A stretch of 39,599 nucleotides of DNA from Chitinophagaceae bacterium (lineage in GTDB: Bacteria > Bacteroidota > Bacteroidia > Chitinophagales > Chitinophagaceae). The stretch is from positions 1-39,599 of the forward strand of contig CANGMZ010000018.1 in NCBI GenBank assembly GCA_947454715.1. The letters are read 5' to 3'. The position numbers and the translations under genes are program-made. Every line of letters starts with the position of its first letter. The first letter of the stretch is position 1. This document shows, one piece after another, positions 1 through 8,477 of this stretch. The notes under the pieces were generated by a model. It searched no databases, had not been told where the DNA came from, and saw only the letters and a program-made list of their open reading frames with translations.

Positions 1-1293
1 CAGCGAGATTTTGGTATAATACTGCAACATACCTATACCTGGGGACCAATCGATACTACTTACAATGCAGACTCTACTCAATATTCATTTAAGCTGAAAC
101 CAAGATTCAGCATCACACACAAAATGGAGTTAAGTACTGAAAAGCACCTGTATAAAGATTTGGCTCCAGACTCAGTAAACTACAATCCTTTCTTCAATCA
201 TGCTTTTGTGCATACAGGTTCGCCTTATTACATAAATGGCAGCGATTCTGTGGTGACCCAACAAAAGTGGTTCTGGGTAGATAATCTGATTACACTCAAT
301 GGCTACATAGGAAAAGAAAGCAGCCAAATAAAATTCAGTGCAGGAGCAGGAAATCGGTATGACGAGTTTATCGTTACTCCGGCTTATGGTGTAAATCTTG
401 ATCGTAGCAAAATTGTTAGTAATTACATTAATGGAGATATAAGAAAAGAAGCACTAAATGACGGTGAATGGAGTTATGGTGCACATGCAAAATTCTATGC
501 AACAGGTGACTATGCAGGTAATTTTGATTTGAATGCGGCAATTGGTCGTGACTTTAAGAAGAATAACGGAGGCTTTATCGCTGGTTTTTCTCAGTTATTA
601 GGTTCATCGCCATACAACTATGCTAATTATGAAAATATATATACACAATTAGCTTATTCATTTAAAGATGAAAGTATCACTACAGTATATGCGACACTGA
701 ATGTTCGTAAGTATAATTTTTCAGCGGGTGTAAAAAATTATGTAATGAACAATTACATATACCTCAATGAAACCAGAGCACCATCACAATATACTCAGGC
801 ATTCAATGTTGGGCAGGCATGGATAAGAAAAATGTTCAAAGCCGGTAATTGGTTCATGGATAATGAATTGATATACCAACAAACTGCAGATAATGCACCG
901 ATTAACGTACCTCAACTAATGGGGCGTCATCAGATATCTTATGAACGTGCAATGTTTAAAAGGGCATTAAAAATTTCAACAGGTCTGGAAGTTCGATATA
1001 ATACTAGCTATCATCCTGCCGCCTACGATGCGCAACAAAATCGTTTCTTCTATCAAAACCAATCATATATCAGCAATACACCGGAGCTTTCCGCTTTTCT
1101 TAACTTCAGAGTAAAGCATTTCCGTGCTTTTATCGTTGCTGACCAACTCAATCAATTGTTTGCCCGTAATACCATCTTGTTTGTTGCACCTCAAGTATAT
1201 AATTTCTTTGGTACTGGTACTACATCTTCACCTGTTTACGCTACTCAAAATATGATGATCCGTTTCGGATTCAGCTGGGTACTTATAAATTAA
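1..1293 (+). CDS. Putative outer-membrane porin (Porin_10-like), 5'-truncated by window edge
   Basis: The reading frame is open from base 1, so the ATG at 124 is internal and the gene starts upstream of the window. The visible 430 residues are rich in alternating aromatic and polar residues, with many Tyr/Phe/Trp, Asn and Gln. They end in a short strand closing on FSWVLIN, as outer-membrane beta barrels do. There are no long hydrophobic helices. The overall look (YSFKLKPRFSITHKM, repeated Y/N-rich strands, long aromatic hairpins) matches the putative porin family of Bacteroidetes (Porin_10). The expected role is passive uptake across the outer membrane; the substrate cannot be told. The gene converges with the next one, and the hairpin at 1335-1357 lies between them. 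The family call is from composition and general resemblance, so a different beta-barrel family is possible. Confidence 0.7.
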   Translation, partial: QRDFGIILQHTYTWGPIDTTYNADSTQYSFKLKPRFSITHKMELSTEKHLYKDLAPDSVNYNPFFNHAFVHTGSPYYINGSDSVVTQQKWFWVDNLITLNGYIGKESSQIKFSAGAGNRYDEFIVTPAYGVNLDRSKIVSNYINGDIRKEALNDGEWSYGAHAKFYATGDYAGNFDLNAAIGRDFKKNNGGFIAGFSQLLGSSPYNYANYENIYTQLAYSFKDESITTVYATLNVRKYNFSAGVKNYVMNNYIYLNETRAPSQYTQAFNVGQAWIRKMFKAGNWFMDNELIYQQTADNAPINVPQLMGRHQISYERAMFKRALKISTGLEVRYNTSYHPAAYDAQQNRFFYQNQSYISNTPELSAFLNFRVKHFRAFIVADQLNQLFARNTILFVAPQVYNFFGTGTTSSPVYATQNMMIRFGFSWVLIN

Positions 1294-1334
1294 TCTGCTG
1301 TTATTCCATTTTAAGACGCGCATTAAAATAAAAA

Positions 1335-1357
1335 AGAGCGCAGAAAATCTGCACTCT
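1335..1357 (-). terminator. Intrinsic terminator (copy 1 of repeated 3' module)
   Basis: The stem AGAGCGCAGA / TCTGCACTCT has a 3-nt loop and one C-A mismatch (1339/1353). On the minus strand it is followed by TTTTTATTTTAA, so it terminates the acyl-CoA-dehydrogenase-like gene. It is nearly identical to the hairpin at 37295-37320. Confidence 0.75.
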
Positions 1358-1383
1358 AAATAATGTTATAAACTATAATCCCC

Positions 1384-1432
1384 TTACCATCTACCATCTA
1401 CCATCTACCATCTACTATCTACTATCTACTAC
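1384..1432 (-). repeat. Heptamer tandem repeat abutting a stop codon (copy 1)
   Basis: There are seven 7-bp units on the plus strand: TTACCAT once, CTACCAT three times, CTACTAT twice, and a last CTACTAC. The minus-strand gene's TAG stop (1429-1431) lies inside the last unit, so translation runs directly into the array. Read on the minus strand the unit is GTAGATR. Because 7 is not a multiple of 3, the array supplies TAG codons in all frames. A shorter version sits behind the gene that ends at 37384. Confidence 0.85.
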
Positions 1433-2532
1433 TTCCCATCACCAACCAACATTTTATGCTGCCCAGCAGTTTGTATATCTCTCCAAACCCTGTTAATTTC
1501 CGAATCTTTATTAGCAGAACTTAAACCACAATATGGGAAAAGTGTATTTACACAATCTCTTACAACATGAACTGCTGTAAATGAGCCGGCAGTAACCTTA
1601 TACAACAGTGAAGGGCTAATGTCTTTATTAGCAGAACATACTTGCCAGGACATATCAACTGCATAATATAGTTTTTGGCGTGCAGTCTGTAATTTTTCCA
1701 AAAGATGTTCATACTTGTCATTAAGTAAATCAAGATTTATATGATCGTCTTCTGTATGTACCTTACTGGTAATGATTTTTCCACATAGATCCATAAAATG
1801 CAAACACATGCCCGTCATATTGATGGCTAACGTAGCTTCCGCAAACTGTTGAAAAGGATAATAATATAATGATGCACTTAACAGTGGTGCTTGTTTTATA
1901 TTAAAGGCTCTATCTTGTTTAACAACCAAATTCTTAATCTCATAAGAATGTGAACTGGTTGCAGTCATTCCAAATGCATTAAAATGTCCTGTAATCGTAA
2001 CTTCATTCTTCAGAAATACAAAAGCTAGAATTGTGTCATTCCCTTTTTCATCTTTTACAGGAATGCCATTTTGTGTAACAACACAATTTGCAGTAACAGA
2101 CGTTGCATCAGTTATACCACTTGCATATTGCCACGCACCGTTAATCATGTAACCACCATCTACTATCTCAGCAGTTCCATTTTTCGCACCGCTGCCGGCA
2201 AGGCAAACGTGTTCATCTGCAAATATATTTTTGGCAATTTCTGATTCTAAAAATCCGCCAAACCACCCGGCTCCGGCACATAATGTCACAACCCACCCAA
2301 CACTGCCGTCTACGCACGCCAAAGCTTCTTCAATTCTCAAAGCTTCTGGTAAGGATAATTGTTTACCACCATAAGACACCGGCGCTAACATTTTAAACCA
2401 TCCTTGTTCGTATATTATATTCAGTTGTTTTTTAGTAAGTTTTCCTTGCCGCTCTGCATGAATAGACTCTACTCTTAAAGTATCTATCCAGTTGTTTTGC
2501 AGTATGTTAAGTGGATTTGATAAATCAATCAT
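1429..2532 (-). CDS. Acyl-CoA dehydrogenase-fold flavoprotein
   Basis: The 367-residue protein has the acyl-CoA dehydrogenase layout. An N-terminal helical part contains the family-like stretch GWFKMLAPVSYGG (about residues 44-56) and then EEALACVDGSVGWVV. A middle beta domain follows (INGAWQYASGITDAT; FGMTATSSHSYEIKNLVV). The C-terminal helical bundle is weaker. The catalytic Glu typical of true dehydrogenases is not obvious. The protein could therefore belong to the HpaB/HsaA-like flavin monooxygenase side of the superfamily, or be a diverged dehydrogenase. Length is slightly below the usual 380-400. It is monocistronic, with a -7-like box TATCTTTA ending 4 nt before the ATG. Downstream lie the heptamer array and terminator module. 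The substrate is unknown. Confidence 0.75.
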   Translation of the reverse strand: MIDLSNPLNILQNNWIDTLRVESIHAERQGKLTKKQLNIIYEQGWFKMLAPVSYGGKQLSLPEALRIEEALACVDGSVGWVVTLCAGAGWFGGFLESEIAKNIFADEHVCLAGSGAKNGTAEIVDGGYMINGAWQYASGITDATSVTANCVVTQNGIPVKDEKGNDTILAFVFLKNEVTITGHFNAFGMTATSSHSYEIKNLVVKQDRAFNIKQAPLLSASLYYYPFQQFAEATLAINMTGMCLHFMDLCGKIITSKVHTEDDHINLDLLNDKYEHLLEKLQTARQKLYYAVDMSWQVCSANKDISPSLLYKVTAGSFTAVHVVRDCVNTLFPYCGLSSANKDSEINRVWRDIQTAGQHKMLVGDGK

Positions 2533-2536
2533 GCGG

Positions 2537-2544
2537 TAAAGATA
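2537..2544 (-). promoter_or_regulatory. Candidate -7 box, leaderless start
   Basis: TATCTTTA (7 of 8 to TAnnTTTG) ends 4 nt before the ATG at 2532. If used, transcription would begin at or very near the start codon. A TTTG lies further upstream on the same strand. Confidence 0.4.
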
Positions 2545-2706
2545 GAATTATTATAACAAACAAAAAACAAATCCAGATGTTTTTAATTTAAAAAGAAGGT
2601 AGCTACATCTATACATTTAGCAAAAAAGCGTGTTTTAGTAGCTTTATATTCAAAAATAATATACTATGCAAATGAAAAATCAACAATATGTAAATAATTA
2701 TAAAAT

Positions 2707-2735
2707 AAAAAAAAGTCTCAACTTTCGTTGAGACT
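2707..2735 (-). terminator. Intrinsic terminator of the small RNA
   Basis: A perfect 9-bp stem (2714-2722 with 2727-2735) has a GAAA loop on the minus strand. It is followed by U8 and then AUUUUA. There is no U tract on the plus side, so it acts on minus-strand transcription only. Confidence 0.8.
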
Positions 2736-2792
2736 AGTTGTGTTGTAATACAGGATTTTTGACGTCCCATTACAACCTCGAGGTTTGGCACC
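2707..2792 (-). ncRNA. Candidate small RNA or attenuated leader (~86 nt)
   Basis: This stretch lies between a good Bacteroidetes promoter (2797-2829) and an intrinsic terminator. No convincing protein is encoded. Reading the minus strand there is a palindrome AACCTCGAGGTT (2774-2785). Next is a long stem GUUGUAAU / AUUACAAC (2769-2776 with 2742-2749). A GGGA/UCCU pairing extends that stem across a 2-nt bulge, around a 9-nt A-rich loop. Last is the terminator stem AGUCUCAAC / GUUGAGACU (2714-2735, loop GAAA) followed by eight U. The palindrome and the long stem share bases 2774-2776, so they are mutually exclusive and two conformations are possible. The next gene on this strand starts 175 nt downstream. 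That is long for an attenuator, which favours a free sRNA, but a regulated leader is not excluded. I do not recognise a known RNA family. Confidence 0.6.
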
Positions 2793-2796
2793 GATA

Positions 2797-2829
2797 CAAA
2801 GGTAACCAAATAGACAGACACCACACAAA
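2797..2829 (-). promoter_or_regulatory. Promoter of the small RNA
   Basis: The minus strand carries TTTG at 2829-2826, 21 nt, then TACCTTTG at 2804-2797, an exact match to the Bacteroidetes TTTG / TAnnTTTG pattern. The start is expected near G2792. The box is nearly identical to the one ahead of gap. Confidence 0.65.
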
Positions 2830-2880
2830 TAATGTTTCATTTATAAATAATACGTAGCTTTATCTCTCAGAATAATCAAA

Positions 2881-5169
2881 ATGAGAATCTATATATTAAT
2901 AACCCTTCTTTGTTGCACTTTTATATCTACAGCTCAGATAAGCAAAGCATATTACCCCGACAGTACAGTTAAGGTTTACTCAGGCACTCGCGAATTAACG
3001 TTGGCATGGGCAGGAGGTTTCAACAACCCACAATTTGCAATGGGAGATCTCAATCATGATGGATTACCCGACCTGGTTGTTTACGAACCATCTAAAATGG
3101 TTAAAACATTCATTAACAAAGGCACAACAGGTAACCCGGATTATAGATATGCACCTGAATACGCGCTAAATTTCCCGCCCGTTTCTAATTATCTGGTTTT
3201 AGCTGATTATAACTGTGACAATATCCCTGATCTTTTTCAGGAAGGCGGTACAGGTTTTTCAGTTTACAGAGGATATTATAATAGCAGCAACAGATTGTGC
3301 TTTAGCTTCTATAAAGACATATATTATAACAACGACCCGCACGCGGGGGGGGCAGCAAATGCATACAATAACCCGGGAGATATCCCTGCCATTGTAGACG
3401 TAGATAATGATGGCGATTTAGATTTTGTGTCTTATGACATTAACGGTGGCTTTCTCAATTTATATAAAAATATGAGGGTGGAATATGGTCTGCCTTGCGA
3501 CAGCATTCATATTGAACTAAAAGACAGGTGTTGGGGGAAAGTTTCTCAGATTTTCTACCGTACCCATTTTATGGGAACTTCCTGCGACAATACGGGACTA
3601 AAGCAAACTAATGATACTGCAGCAAAGCAAACGCATTCCGGCAACACACCATGTCTTTTCGACTGGGATATGGATGGCGACTACGATTATCTCGATGGTA
3701 GCGTATCATTTAATGAAATGACATTCCTGAAAAATGGCAGGATTGAATATGGCGGCCCGGACAGTATGGTATATCAAGATACTATGTGGCAATCTGGAGG
3801 TACTACTGTCTCTATACCTATTTGGCCGGCGGCTTTTAATGTAGATATAGACCAGGATGGTAAAAAAGATTTACTCATTTCTCCGAATGCAGGAAACGCT
3901 TCTGAAAACTATAAATGTATCTGGTTCTATAAAAATATGACCACTCCGGGTGCTCCGGACTGGCAATTCAAATCAGATACTTTCCTTATTGACAAAACTA
4001 TCGATGCCGGAACAGCCTCATACCCAATGTTATTTGACTATAATAAAGACGGCAAACCTGATCTTTTTGTTGGTTCAGATGGCTTTAGACAATCTACAGG
4101 TCTGCTCAAAAGCAGAATAGCTTATTACGAGAATACAAGTACCACAGGGCATCCATCGTTTACTTTACGGTCATTAAATTTCCTCAATATTGACACCTTC
4201 AGTTTTCAAGGTGCTGCGCCAACATTCGGTGACATTGACAATGACGGTAAAACAGATATGATCTTAGGTCATTCAAACGGCACGCTTACCTATTATAAGA
4301 ATATCGCTGCTTCTGAAACCGTACAACCTATATGGCAGCCAATAATGACAACGCTGACAAATGACACAGGTGGCACCATCAACGTTAGTGGCAAAGCCGC
4401 ACCTTTCATTTATGATATTGACAAAGATGGCAAAAAAGACCTGGTAATAGGCAATACCTACGGCACTATACAGTATTATCGCAATGTAAGCACTGTGCCG
4501 GGTAGCATAAAACTAAAATTAATCAACAATAAATTGGGAAATATAAAAGCAGATCCTAATCAGTTGATTGGCTGTTACAGCACTCCATTTATTGGCAGAA
4601 TTGACAGCACAGGCAGAGATTACCTGCTTATGGGTAGTAATTCCGGTAATATATATAGATTTGATAGTGTGCAAAGTGGTGACACTACCCTCACCTACCC
4701 TATGATAGACACCCAATACTCATCTATTGATTCTACTTATACCTATTACAATCATCCATACAGTGTACTTGGTTTATATGACAATATCCGCAGCTCACTG
4801 ACTGTTGGTGACGTTGATGGTGATGGAGACTATGAAATGATTACCGGAAACATATTGGGTGGACTCAATTTTTACAAAAGAAAACTGAATGATTACACCG
4901 GAATACCTGTTGTTAATGAAGATGGAAGAGTAAATGTTTACCCTAACCCAACCGCAGATATACTTAATATCAACTGGAGTGGTATGCTTCACGAGCAACT
5001 CAAGCTAACCATTATTAATATGCAGGGACAACAGTTTTATTCCGAAACCATACCAGCAAATACGCAGCACACGAGTATTGATGTCAATAGCCTAACTACA
5101 GGTATCTACGTTTGTATTGTACAAAGCGGGGTAAACAGGTATTACAACAAGTTCACAGTATTAAGGTAA
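2881..5169 (+). CDS. T9SS-secreted FG-GAP/VCBS repeat protein
   Basis: The 762-residue exported protein has a signal peptide of about 19 residues (MRIYILITLLCCTFISTAQ). The body carries many calcium-loop-like repeats of the FG-GAP/VCBS type: DLNHDGLPD, DVDNDGDLD, DWDMDGDYD, DIDQDGKKD, DYNKDGKPD, DIDNDGKTD, DIDKDGKKD and DVDGDGDYE. These are usually blades of a beta propeller. The last 75 residues form a type A T9SS sorting domain, beginning VNVYPNPTADILNI and ending YYNKFTVLR. The protein should be secreted or anchored at the cell surface, perhaps as an adhesin or binding protein; the ligand is unknown. A run of eight G (3345-3352) lies inside the frame. The stop is only 5 bp from the convergent birA stop. 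A weak promoter (TTTC, 16 nt, TAGCTTTA at 2855-2862) precedes it, back to back with the small-RNA promoter. Confidence 0.9.
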   Translation: MRIYILITLLCCTFISTAQISKAYYPDSTVKVYSGTRELTLAWAGGFNNPQFAMGDLNHDGLPDLVVYEPSKMVKTFINKGTTGNPDYRYAPEYALNFPPVSNYLVLADYNCDNIPDLFQEGGTGFSVYRGYYNSSNRLCFSFYKDIYYNNDPHAGGAANAYNNPGDIPAIVDVDNDGDLDFVSYDINGGFLNLYKNMRVEYGLPCDSIHIELKDRCWGKVSQIFYRTHFMGTSCDNTGLKQTNDTAAKQTHSGNTPCLFDWDMDGDYDYLDGSVSFNEMTFLKNGRIEYGGPDSMVYQDTMWQSGGTTVSIPIWPAAFNVDIDQDGKKDLLISPNAGNASENYKCIWFYKNMTTPGAPDWQFKSDTFLIDKTIDAGTASYPMLFDYNKDGKPDLFVGSDGFRQSTGLLKSRIAYYENTSTTGHPSFTLRSLNFLNIDTFSFQGAAPTFGDIDNDGKTDMILGHSNGTLTYYKNIAASETVQPIWQPIMTTLTNDTGGTINVSGKAAPFIYDIDKDGKKDLVIGNTYGTIQYYRNVSTVPGSIKLKLINNKLGNIKADPNQLIGCYSTPFIGRIDSTGRDYLLMGSNSGNIYRFDSVQSGDTTLTYPMIDTQYSSIDSTYTYYNHPYSVLGLYDNIRSSLTVGDVDGDGDYEMITGNILGGLNFYKRKLNDYTGIPVVNEDGRVNVYPNPTADILNINWSGMLHEQLKLTIINMQGQQFYSETIPANTQHTSIDVNSLTTGIYVCIVQSGVNRYYNKFTVLR
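3345..3352 (+). repeat. G8 homopolymer inside a secreted-protein gene
   Basis: Eight consecutive G encode part of His-Ala-Gly-Gly-Ala at about residue 156. Gain or loss of one base would shift the frame of the T9SS protein. Such a tract is conspicuous in an AT-rich sequence. Confidence 0.8.
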
Positions 5170-5174
5170 GTACA

Positions 5175-5924
5175 TCAAACATCCTGATTGCTGTAATCCC
5201 AAATTGCCTGCCCATGTAGGTAATTGGTAATTGCTCCATTTTCTGTCTGAACGGCTAATGTACCATCAGTATTGGCATGTAGTATGGTTGCTTTCCACAT
5301 TCCGGAGGCATCACTGAATGTTTGCTTTTGCCCCTTCCTGAAAAGTAAACCATTATAAAGTTGCATCAGCAAATAGGCTGGCATTGGTCGCGGCACAGCT
5401 TCACAAACCGCATCACGAATCGCGCGCAGAATAACAGCTTTATCAAACGATTTACCCGTTGCAATTTTTAAAGATGTTGCATGCGGTAGATCGGCCGGAA
5501 AACTATCCTGTAAAATGTTGAGCCCCAACCCTATGACACTATGTGTCCACTTACTGCCACGAAGAACATTTTCGATAAGTATGCCCCCTGCCTTTTTGTC
5601 ACCGACAATAATATCGTTGGGCCATTTAATATTAATATTCAGGTCATTATCTAACTTTTGCAAAACATTGACAATTGCCAGTGTTACAGTGGTATTAAAC
5701 AGGAATTGTTCACTAAGAGTATGCTTTGGAGACACGACAATACTCATCAGTAAACTTTGGCCGGGTGTATCTGTCCAAGCTTTGCCTCTTTGACCCTTGC
5801 CATTGGTCTGCCCATTAGCAACAATTGTCAGTCCGGGCTGTGCCTTATTGCCATCTATAAGGCGCATGGCATAGTTATTGGTGCTATCAGTAAAATCGAG
5901 TTCAATTATTTGTGGTTCTGACAA
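5175..5924 (-). CDS. birA: Biotin--[acetyl-CoA-carboxylase] ligase
   Basis: The enzyme attaches biotin to the carrier domain of acetyl-CoA carboxylase through biotinoyl-AMP in the cytoplasm. Family marks, counting from the chosen start, are DSTNNYAM near the N-terminus, the biotinoyl-AMP loop GKGQRGKAW (about 42-50), KWPNDI (about 100-105) and GGILIE (about 113-118). There is no N-terminal helix-turn-helix, so it is a monofunctional ligase and not a repressor, as is usual in Bacteroidetes. The frame stays open to a TTG at 5984. However, a -7-like box TATCTTTA (5970-5977) lies downstream of that codon, and the conserved domain begins close to the TTG at 5924, so I prefer 5924. There is no ATG in the right place. 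It is divergent from rsfS and ends 5 bp from the convergent T9SS gene. Confidence 0.9.
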   Translation of the reverse strand: MSEPQIIELDFTDSTNNYAMRLIDGNKAQPGLTIVANGQTNGKGQRGKAWTDTPGQSLLMSIVVSPKHTLSEQFLFNTTVTLAIVNVLQKLDNDLNINIKWPNDIIVGDKKAGGILIENVLRGSKWTHSVIGLGLNILQDSFPADLPHATSLKIATGKSFDKAVILRAIRDAVCEAVPRPMPAYLLMQLYNGLLFRKGQKQTFSDASGMWKATILHANTDGTLAVQTENGAITNYLHGQAIWDYSNQDV

Positions 5925-6003
5925 AGTCGTATGGTTTAGTGCAAAAAGATTTATAATTTTGATAGACCATAAAGATATTATCAATCAATAAAACGGGGAA
6001 ATT

Positions 6004-6011
6004 TAAGTTTG
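6004..6011 (+). promoter_or_regulatory. -7 box of rsfS-ftsH
   Basis: TAAGTTTG is an exact TAnnTTTG match in the short gap between the divergent birA and rsfS. It covers the TTG at 6009 and so argues against that codon as the rsfS start. I see no clear -33 TTTG. Confidence 0.45.
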
Positions 6012-6020
6012 GAGCATATA

Positions 6021-6401
6021 TTGAGTACATTAGAGGAGAGGAAAAAGCCGGTGGCCCGTCTTGCAAAAAACAGCAAGCTATTTAAAACAATAATAAATAC
6101 CATCAAGGAAAAGAAGGGAGAGAACATAGTTGTACTTGATCTTAGAAAAATTGATGAAGCAGTTGCCGATTTCTTTATTCTTTGCGATGGCCGTTCTAAT
6201 ATTCAGCTCAAAGCGATAGCCGATAATATTAAAGATGATGTGGAACTGGAATGTGACGAAAAACCTTACCACGTAGAGCATGGCGATAAATGGACGCTAG
6301 TTGACTATATAAATGTTGTTGTGCACGTTTTCCAGCACGAACAACGTGAGTTCTATAGTCTGGAGAGTTTGTGGGCAGATGCTGAGCGTACTGAATATTA
6401 A
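6021..6401 (+). CDS. rsfS: Ribosomal silencing factor RsfS
   Basis: This small cytoplasmic protein binds ribosomal protein uL14 and blocks subunit joining under starvation. The single RsfS domain fills the chain. Typical stretches are KGENIVVLDLRKIDEAVADFF, then GRSNIQLKAIADNI, HVEHGDKWTLVDY and VHVFQHEQREFYSLESLW. Length is normal for the family. No ATG is available. TTG at 6009 lies within an exact -7 box. TTG at 6021 is chosen. GTG at 6051, preceded by a purine-rich AGGAGAGG, is the other option. It is followed after 28 bp by ftsH on the same strand, a pairing common in Bacteroidetes, so the two are probably co-transcribed. Confidence 0.9.
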   Translation: MSTLEERKKPVARLAKNSKLFKTIINTIKEKKGENIVVLDLRKIDEAVADFFILCDGRSNIQLKAIADNIKDDVELECDEKPYHVEHGDKWTLVDYINVVVHVFQHEQREFYSLESLWADAERTEY

Positions 6402-6429
6402 TTGAAACACAAAGTAGCACTTATACAGA

Positions 6430-8421
6430 ATGGAAGATAATAAACAGATACCCGGAATGAAACCCGGAAGTAACGATCCTAACCAAAAGAAAGGCCCGAA
6501 ATTCAATATCTATATAATTTATGGCATCATCATGTTGGTGACCATGGGCGTTCTGTTCTTCGGCGGCAATCTTAATCCGCTCAACAACGAACATAGCTTT
6601 CAGGATTTCAAAGCTTACTACGAAAAAGGCCAGGTTGCTAAATTAAAAGTTATCAACAACGACCACGTTGAGGTTTACCTTAAAAAAGATGTGCCACTTC
6701 CTACTAACACAGGTACTGGAAAATCTGGGACTCAGGCGTTGAGCAATGAAAAAGTGCCGGCTTTCGAATTCAAAATCGGTACAGTTGAACAATTTGGCAA
6801 AGACATGGCAGACGCTGAAAAGAATACACCTGAAGCCAGTAAAGTACAGGTATTCTACGATCAGCAGCAAGATTACATGCACATTATGGTGCAATTCATT
6901 CTGCCAATCATCTTCCTGGTTGCAATTTGGTTCCTTATTTTCCGAAAAATGGGCAATGGCGGTGGCGCAGGTGGTGCCGGTGGTATCTTCAACATCGGAA
7001 AATCTAAAGCACAGCTATTCGAAAAAGGAACTCGTGTAAACATCACTTTCAACGATGTTGCCGGTCTTGATGAAGCTAAGGTAGAAGTAATGGAAATAGT
7101 GGATTTCCTTAAAAATCCTAAAAAATATACCGCATTAGGTGGCAAAATACCTAAGGGTGCGCTGCTGGTAGGCCCTCCGGGAACCGGTAAAACATTGTTG
7201 GCTAAAGCAATGGCAGGTGAAGCGCAAGTACCTTTCTTCTCTATGTCAGGTTCTGACTTCGTAGAATTATTTGTAGGTGTGGGTGCAAGCCGTGTTCGTG
7301 ATTTGTTCAAACAAGCAAGAGAAAAAGCGCCATGTATTGTATTTATTGATGAAATTGATGCAATTGGCCGCGCAAGAGGTAAGAATGCAGTAATGAGCAA
7401 TGACGAACGTGAAAACACCCTTAACCAATTGTTGGTTGAAATGGATGGTTTCAGTGGAGACAGTGGTATCATTGTGCTGGCAGCAACTAACCGCCCGGAT
7501 GTATTAGATACTGCCCTGCTCCGTCCGGGTCGTTTCGACAGACAGATTTCAATAGACATTCCGGATGTTAAGGGTAGAGAAAAAATATTTGATGTGCATT
7601 TGATGCCTATCAAACGTTCTAAAGACCTGAATATCAAAAAACTTGCTGTTCAAACTCCTGGGTTTGCGGGTGCTGATATCGCTAATATCTGTAACGAAGC
7701 CGCATTGATTGCCGCTCGTAAAGGAAAGAGCGAAGTAGACATGAGCGATTTTAACGATGCTATCGACCGTGTGATCGGTGGTCTCGAAAAGAAAAATAAG
7801 ATCATACTTCCTGAAGAAAAACGCATCATTGCTTACCACGAAGCCGGTCACGCCGTTTCAGGTTGGTTCTTAGAGCATGCACACCCATTGGTTAAGGTAA
7901 CAATTGTGCCACGTGGTGCTGCTGCATTGGGTTATGCACAATACCTGCCAAAAGAAATGTACATCCGTACCACCGAGCATCTGTTAGATGATATGTGTAT
8001 GTCATTGGGTGGTAGAGCAGTAGAAGAACTGGTATTTGGTAAAATATCAACCGGAGCATTAAGCGACTTACAACACGTTACCCGCATGGCTTATGCAATG
8101 GTATCGATGTATGGTATGAGCGAAAAAGTAGGTAATGTATCTTTCTACGATCCGCAGAGCGAAGGCAGCTTCTCAAAACCATACTCTGAAGAGACCGGTA
8201 AAATGATAGACGAAGAAGTAAGAGCAGTGGTTGCAAAAGCTTATGAAAAAGTAAAAGCACTCCTTACTGAAAAGATGGAATATGTAACAGTAATCTCTGA
8301 AGAACTGCTGAAAAAAGAAGTTTTGTTCAAAGACGATTTGGAACGCCTGATTGGCAAACGCACATACGAAGATGCAATTGCAGCAGAAGATGCACCATCA
8401 GAACCACCAAGCGTAGCATAA
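6430..8421 (+). CDS. ftsH: ATP-dependent zinc metalloprotease FtsH
   Basis: This membrane-anchored AAA+ protease degrades misassembled membrane proteins and some short-lived cytoplasmic regulators. The 663 residues run in the standard order. There is a transmembrane helix at about 27-46, a periplasmic domain, and a second helix at about 150-171. A Gly-rich linker (GNGGGAGGAGG) follows. The AAA module has Walker A GPPGTGKT (248-255), Walker B with [16 protein letters not shown], and the SRH region [20 protein letters not shown]. The M41 peptidase carries the zinc site HEAGH (470-474). All key residues are present. It is the second gene of the rsfS-ftsH unit, closed by the terminator at 8443-8477. 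Confidence 0.98.
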   Translation: MEDNKQIPGMKPGSNDPNQKKGPKFNIYIIYGIIMLVTMGVLFFGGNLNPLNNEHSFQDFKAYYEKGQVAKLKVINNDHVEVYLKKDVPLPTNTGTGKSGTQALSNEKVPAFEFKIGTVEQFGKDMADAEKNTPEASKVQVFYDQQQDYMHIMVQFILPIIFLVAIWFLIFRKMGNGGGAGGAGGIFNIGKSKAQLFEKGTRVNITFNDVAGLDEAKVEVMEIVDFLKNPKKYTALGGKIPKGALLVGPPGTGKTLLAKAMAGEAQVPFFSMSGSDFVELFVGVGASRVRDLFKQAREKAPCIVFIDEIDAIGRARGKNAVMSNDERENTLNQLLVEMDGFSGDSGIIVLAATNRPDVLDTALLRPGRFDRQISIDIPDVKGREKIFDVHLMPIKRSKDLNIKKLAVQTPGFAGADIANICNEAALIAARKGKSEVDMSDFNDAIDRVIGGLEKKNKIILPEEKRIIAYHEAGHAVSGWFLEHAHPLVKVTIVPRGAAALGYAQYLPKEMYIRTTEHLLDDMCMSLGGRAVEELVFGKISTGALSDLQHVTRMAYAMVSMYGMSEKVGNVSFYDPQSEGSFSKPYSEETGKMIDEEVRAVVAKAYEKVKALLTEKMEYVTVISEELLKKEVLFKDDLERLIGKRTYEDAIAAEDAPSEPPSVA

Positions 8422-8442
8422 TCTACAATCTGAATATTCATT

Positions 8443-8477
8443 AAAAAGCCTTCAAATGTATTTTTGAAGGCTTTTTT
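8443..8477 (+). terminator. Intrinsic terminator of rsfS-ftsH
   Basis: AAAAAGCCTTCAAA pairs perfectly with TTTGAAGGCTTTTT across a 6-nt loop, and the 3' arm runs into T6. It follows the ftsH stop by about 20 bp. Confidence 0.9.

Noticed and set aside
1384-1432. The heptamer array as a CRISPR or origin iteron set
   Set aside because: The units are only 7 bp with no spacers, the array is directly fused to a stop codon, and the same arrangement recurs at another gene end. No cas or replication gene is near.
2609-2824. A 71-codon minus-strand frame
   Set aside because: It overlaps a promoter, a palindrome and a terminator hairpin, has a low-complexity hydrophobic translation, and no family resemblance. 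The stretch is better explained as an RNA gene.
6873-7637. A 254-codon minus-strand frame opposite ftsH
   Set aside because: It is a codon-bias shadow of ftsH, with Ser/Pro/Leu-rich low-complexity translation. The plus-strand frame has every FtsH motif.
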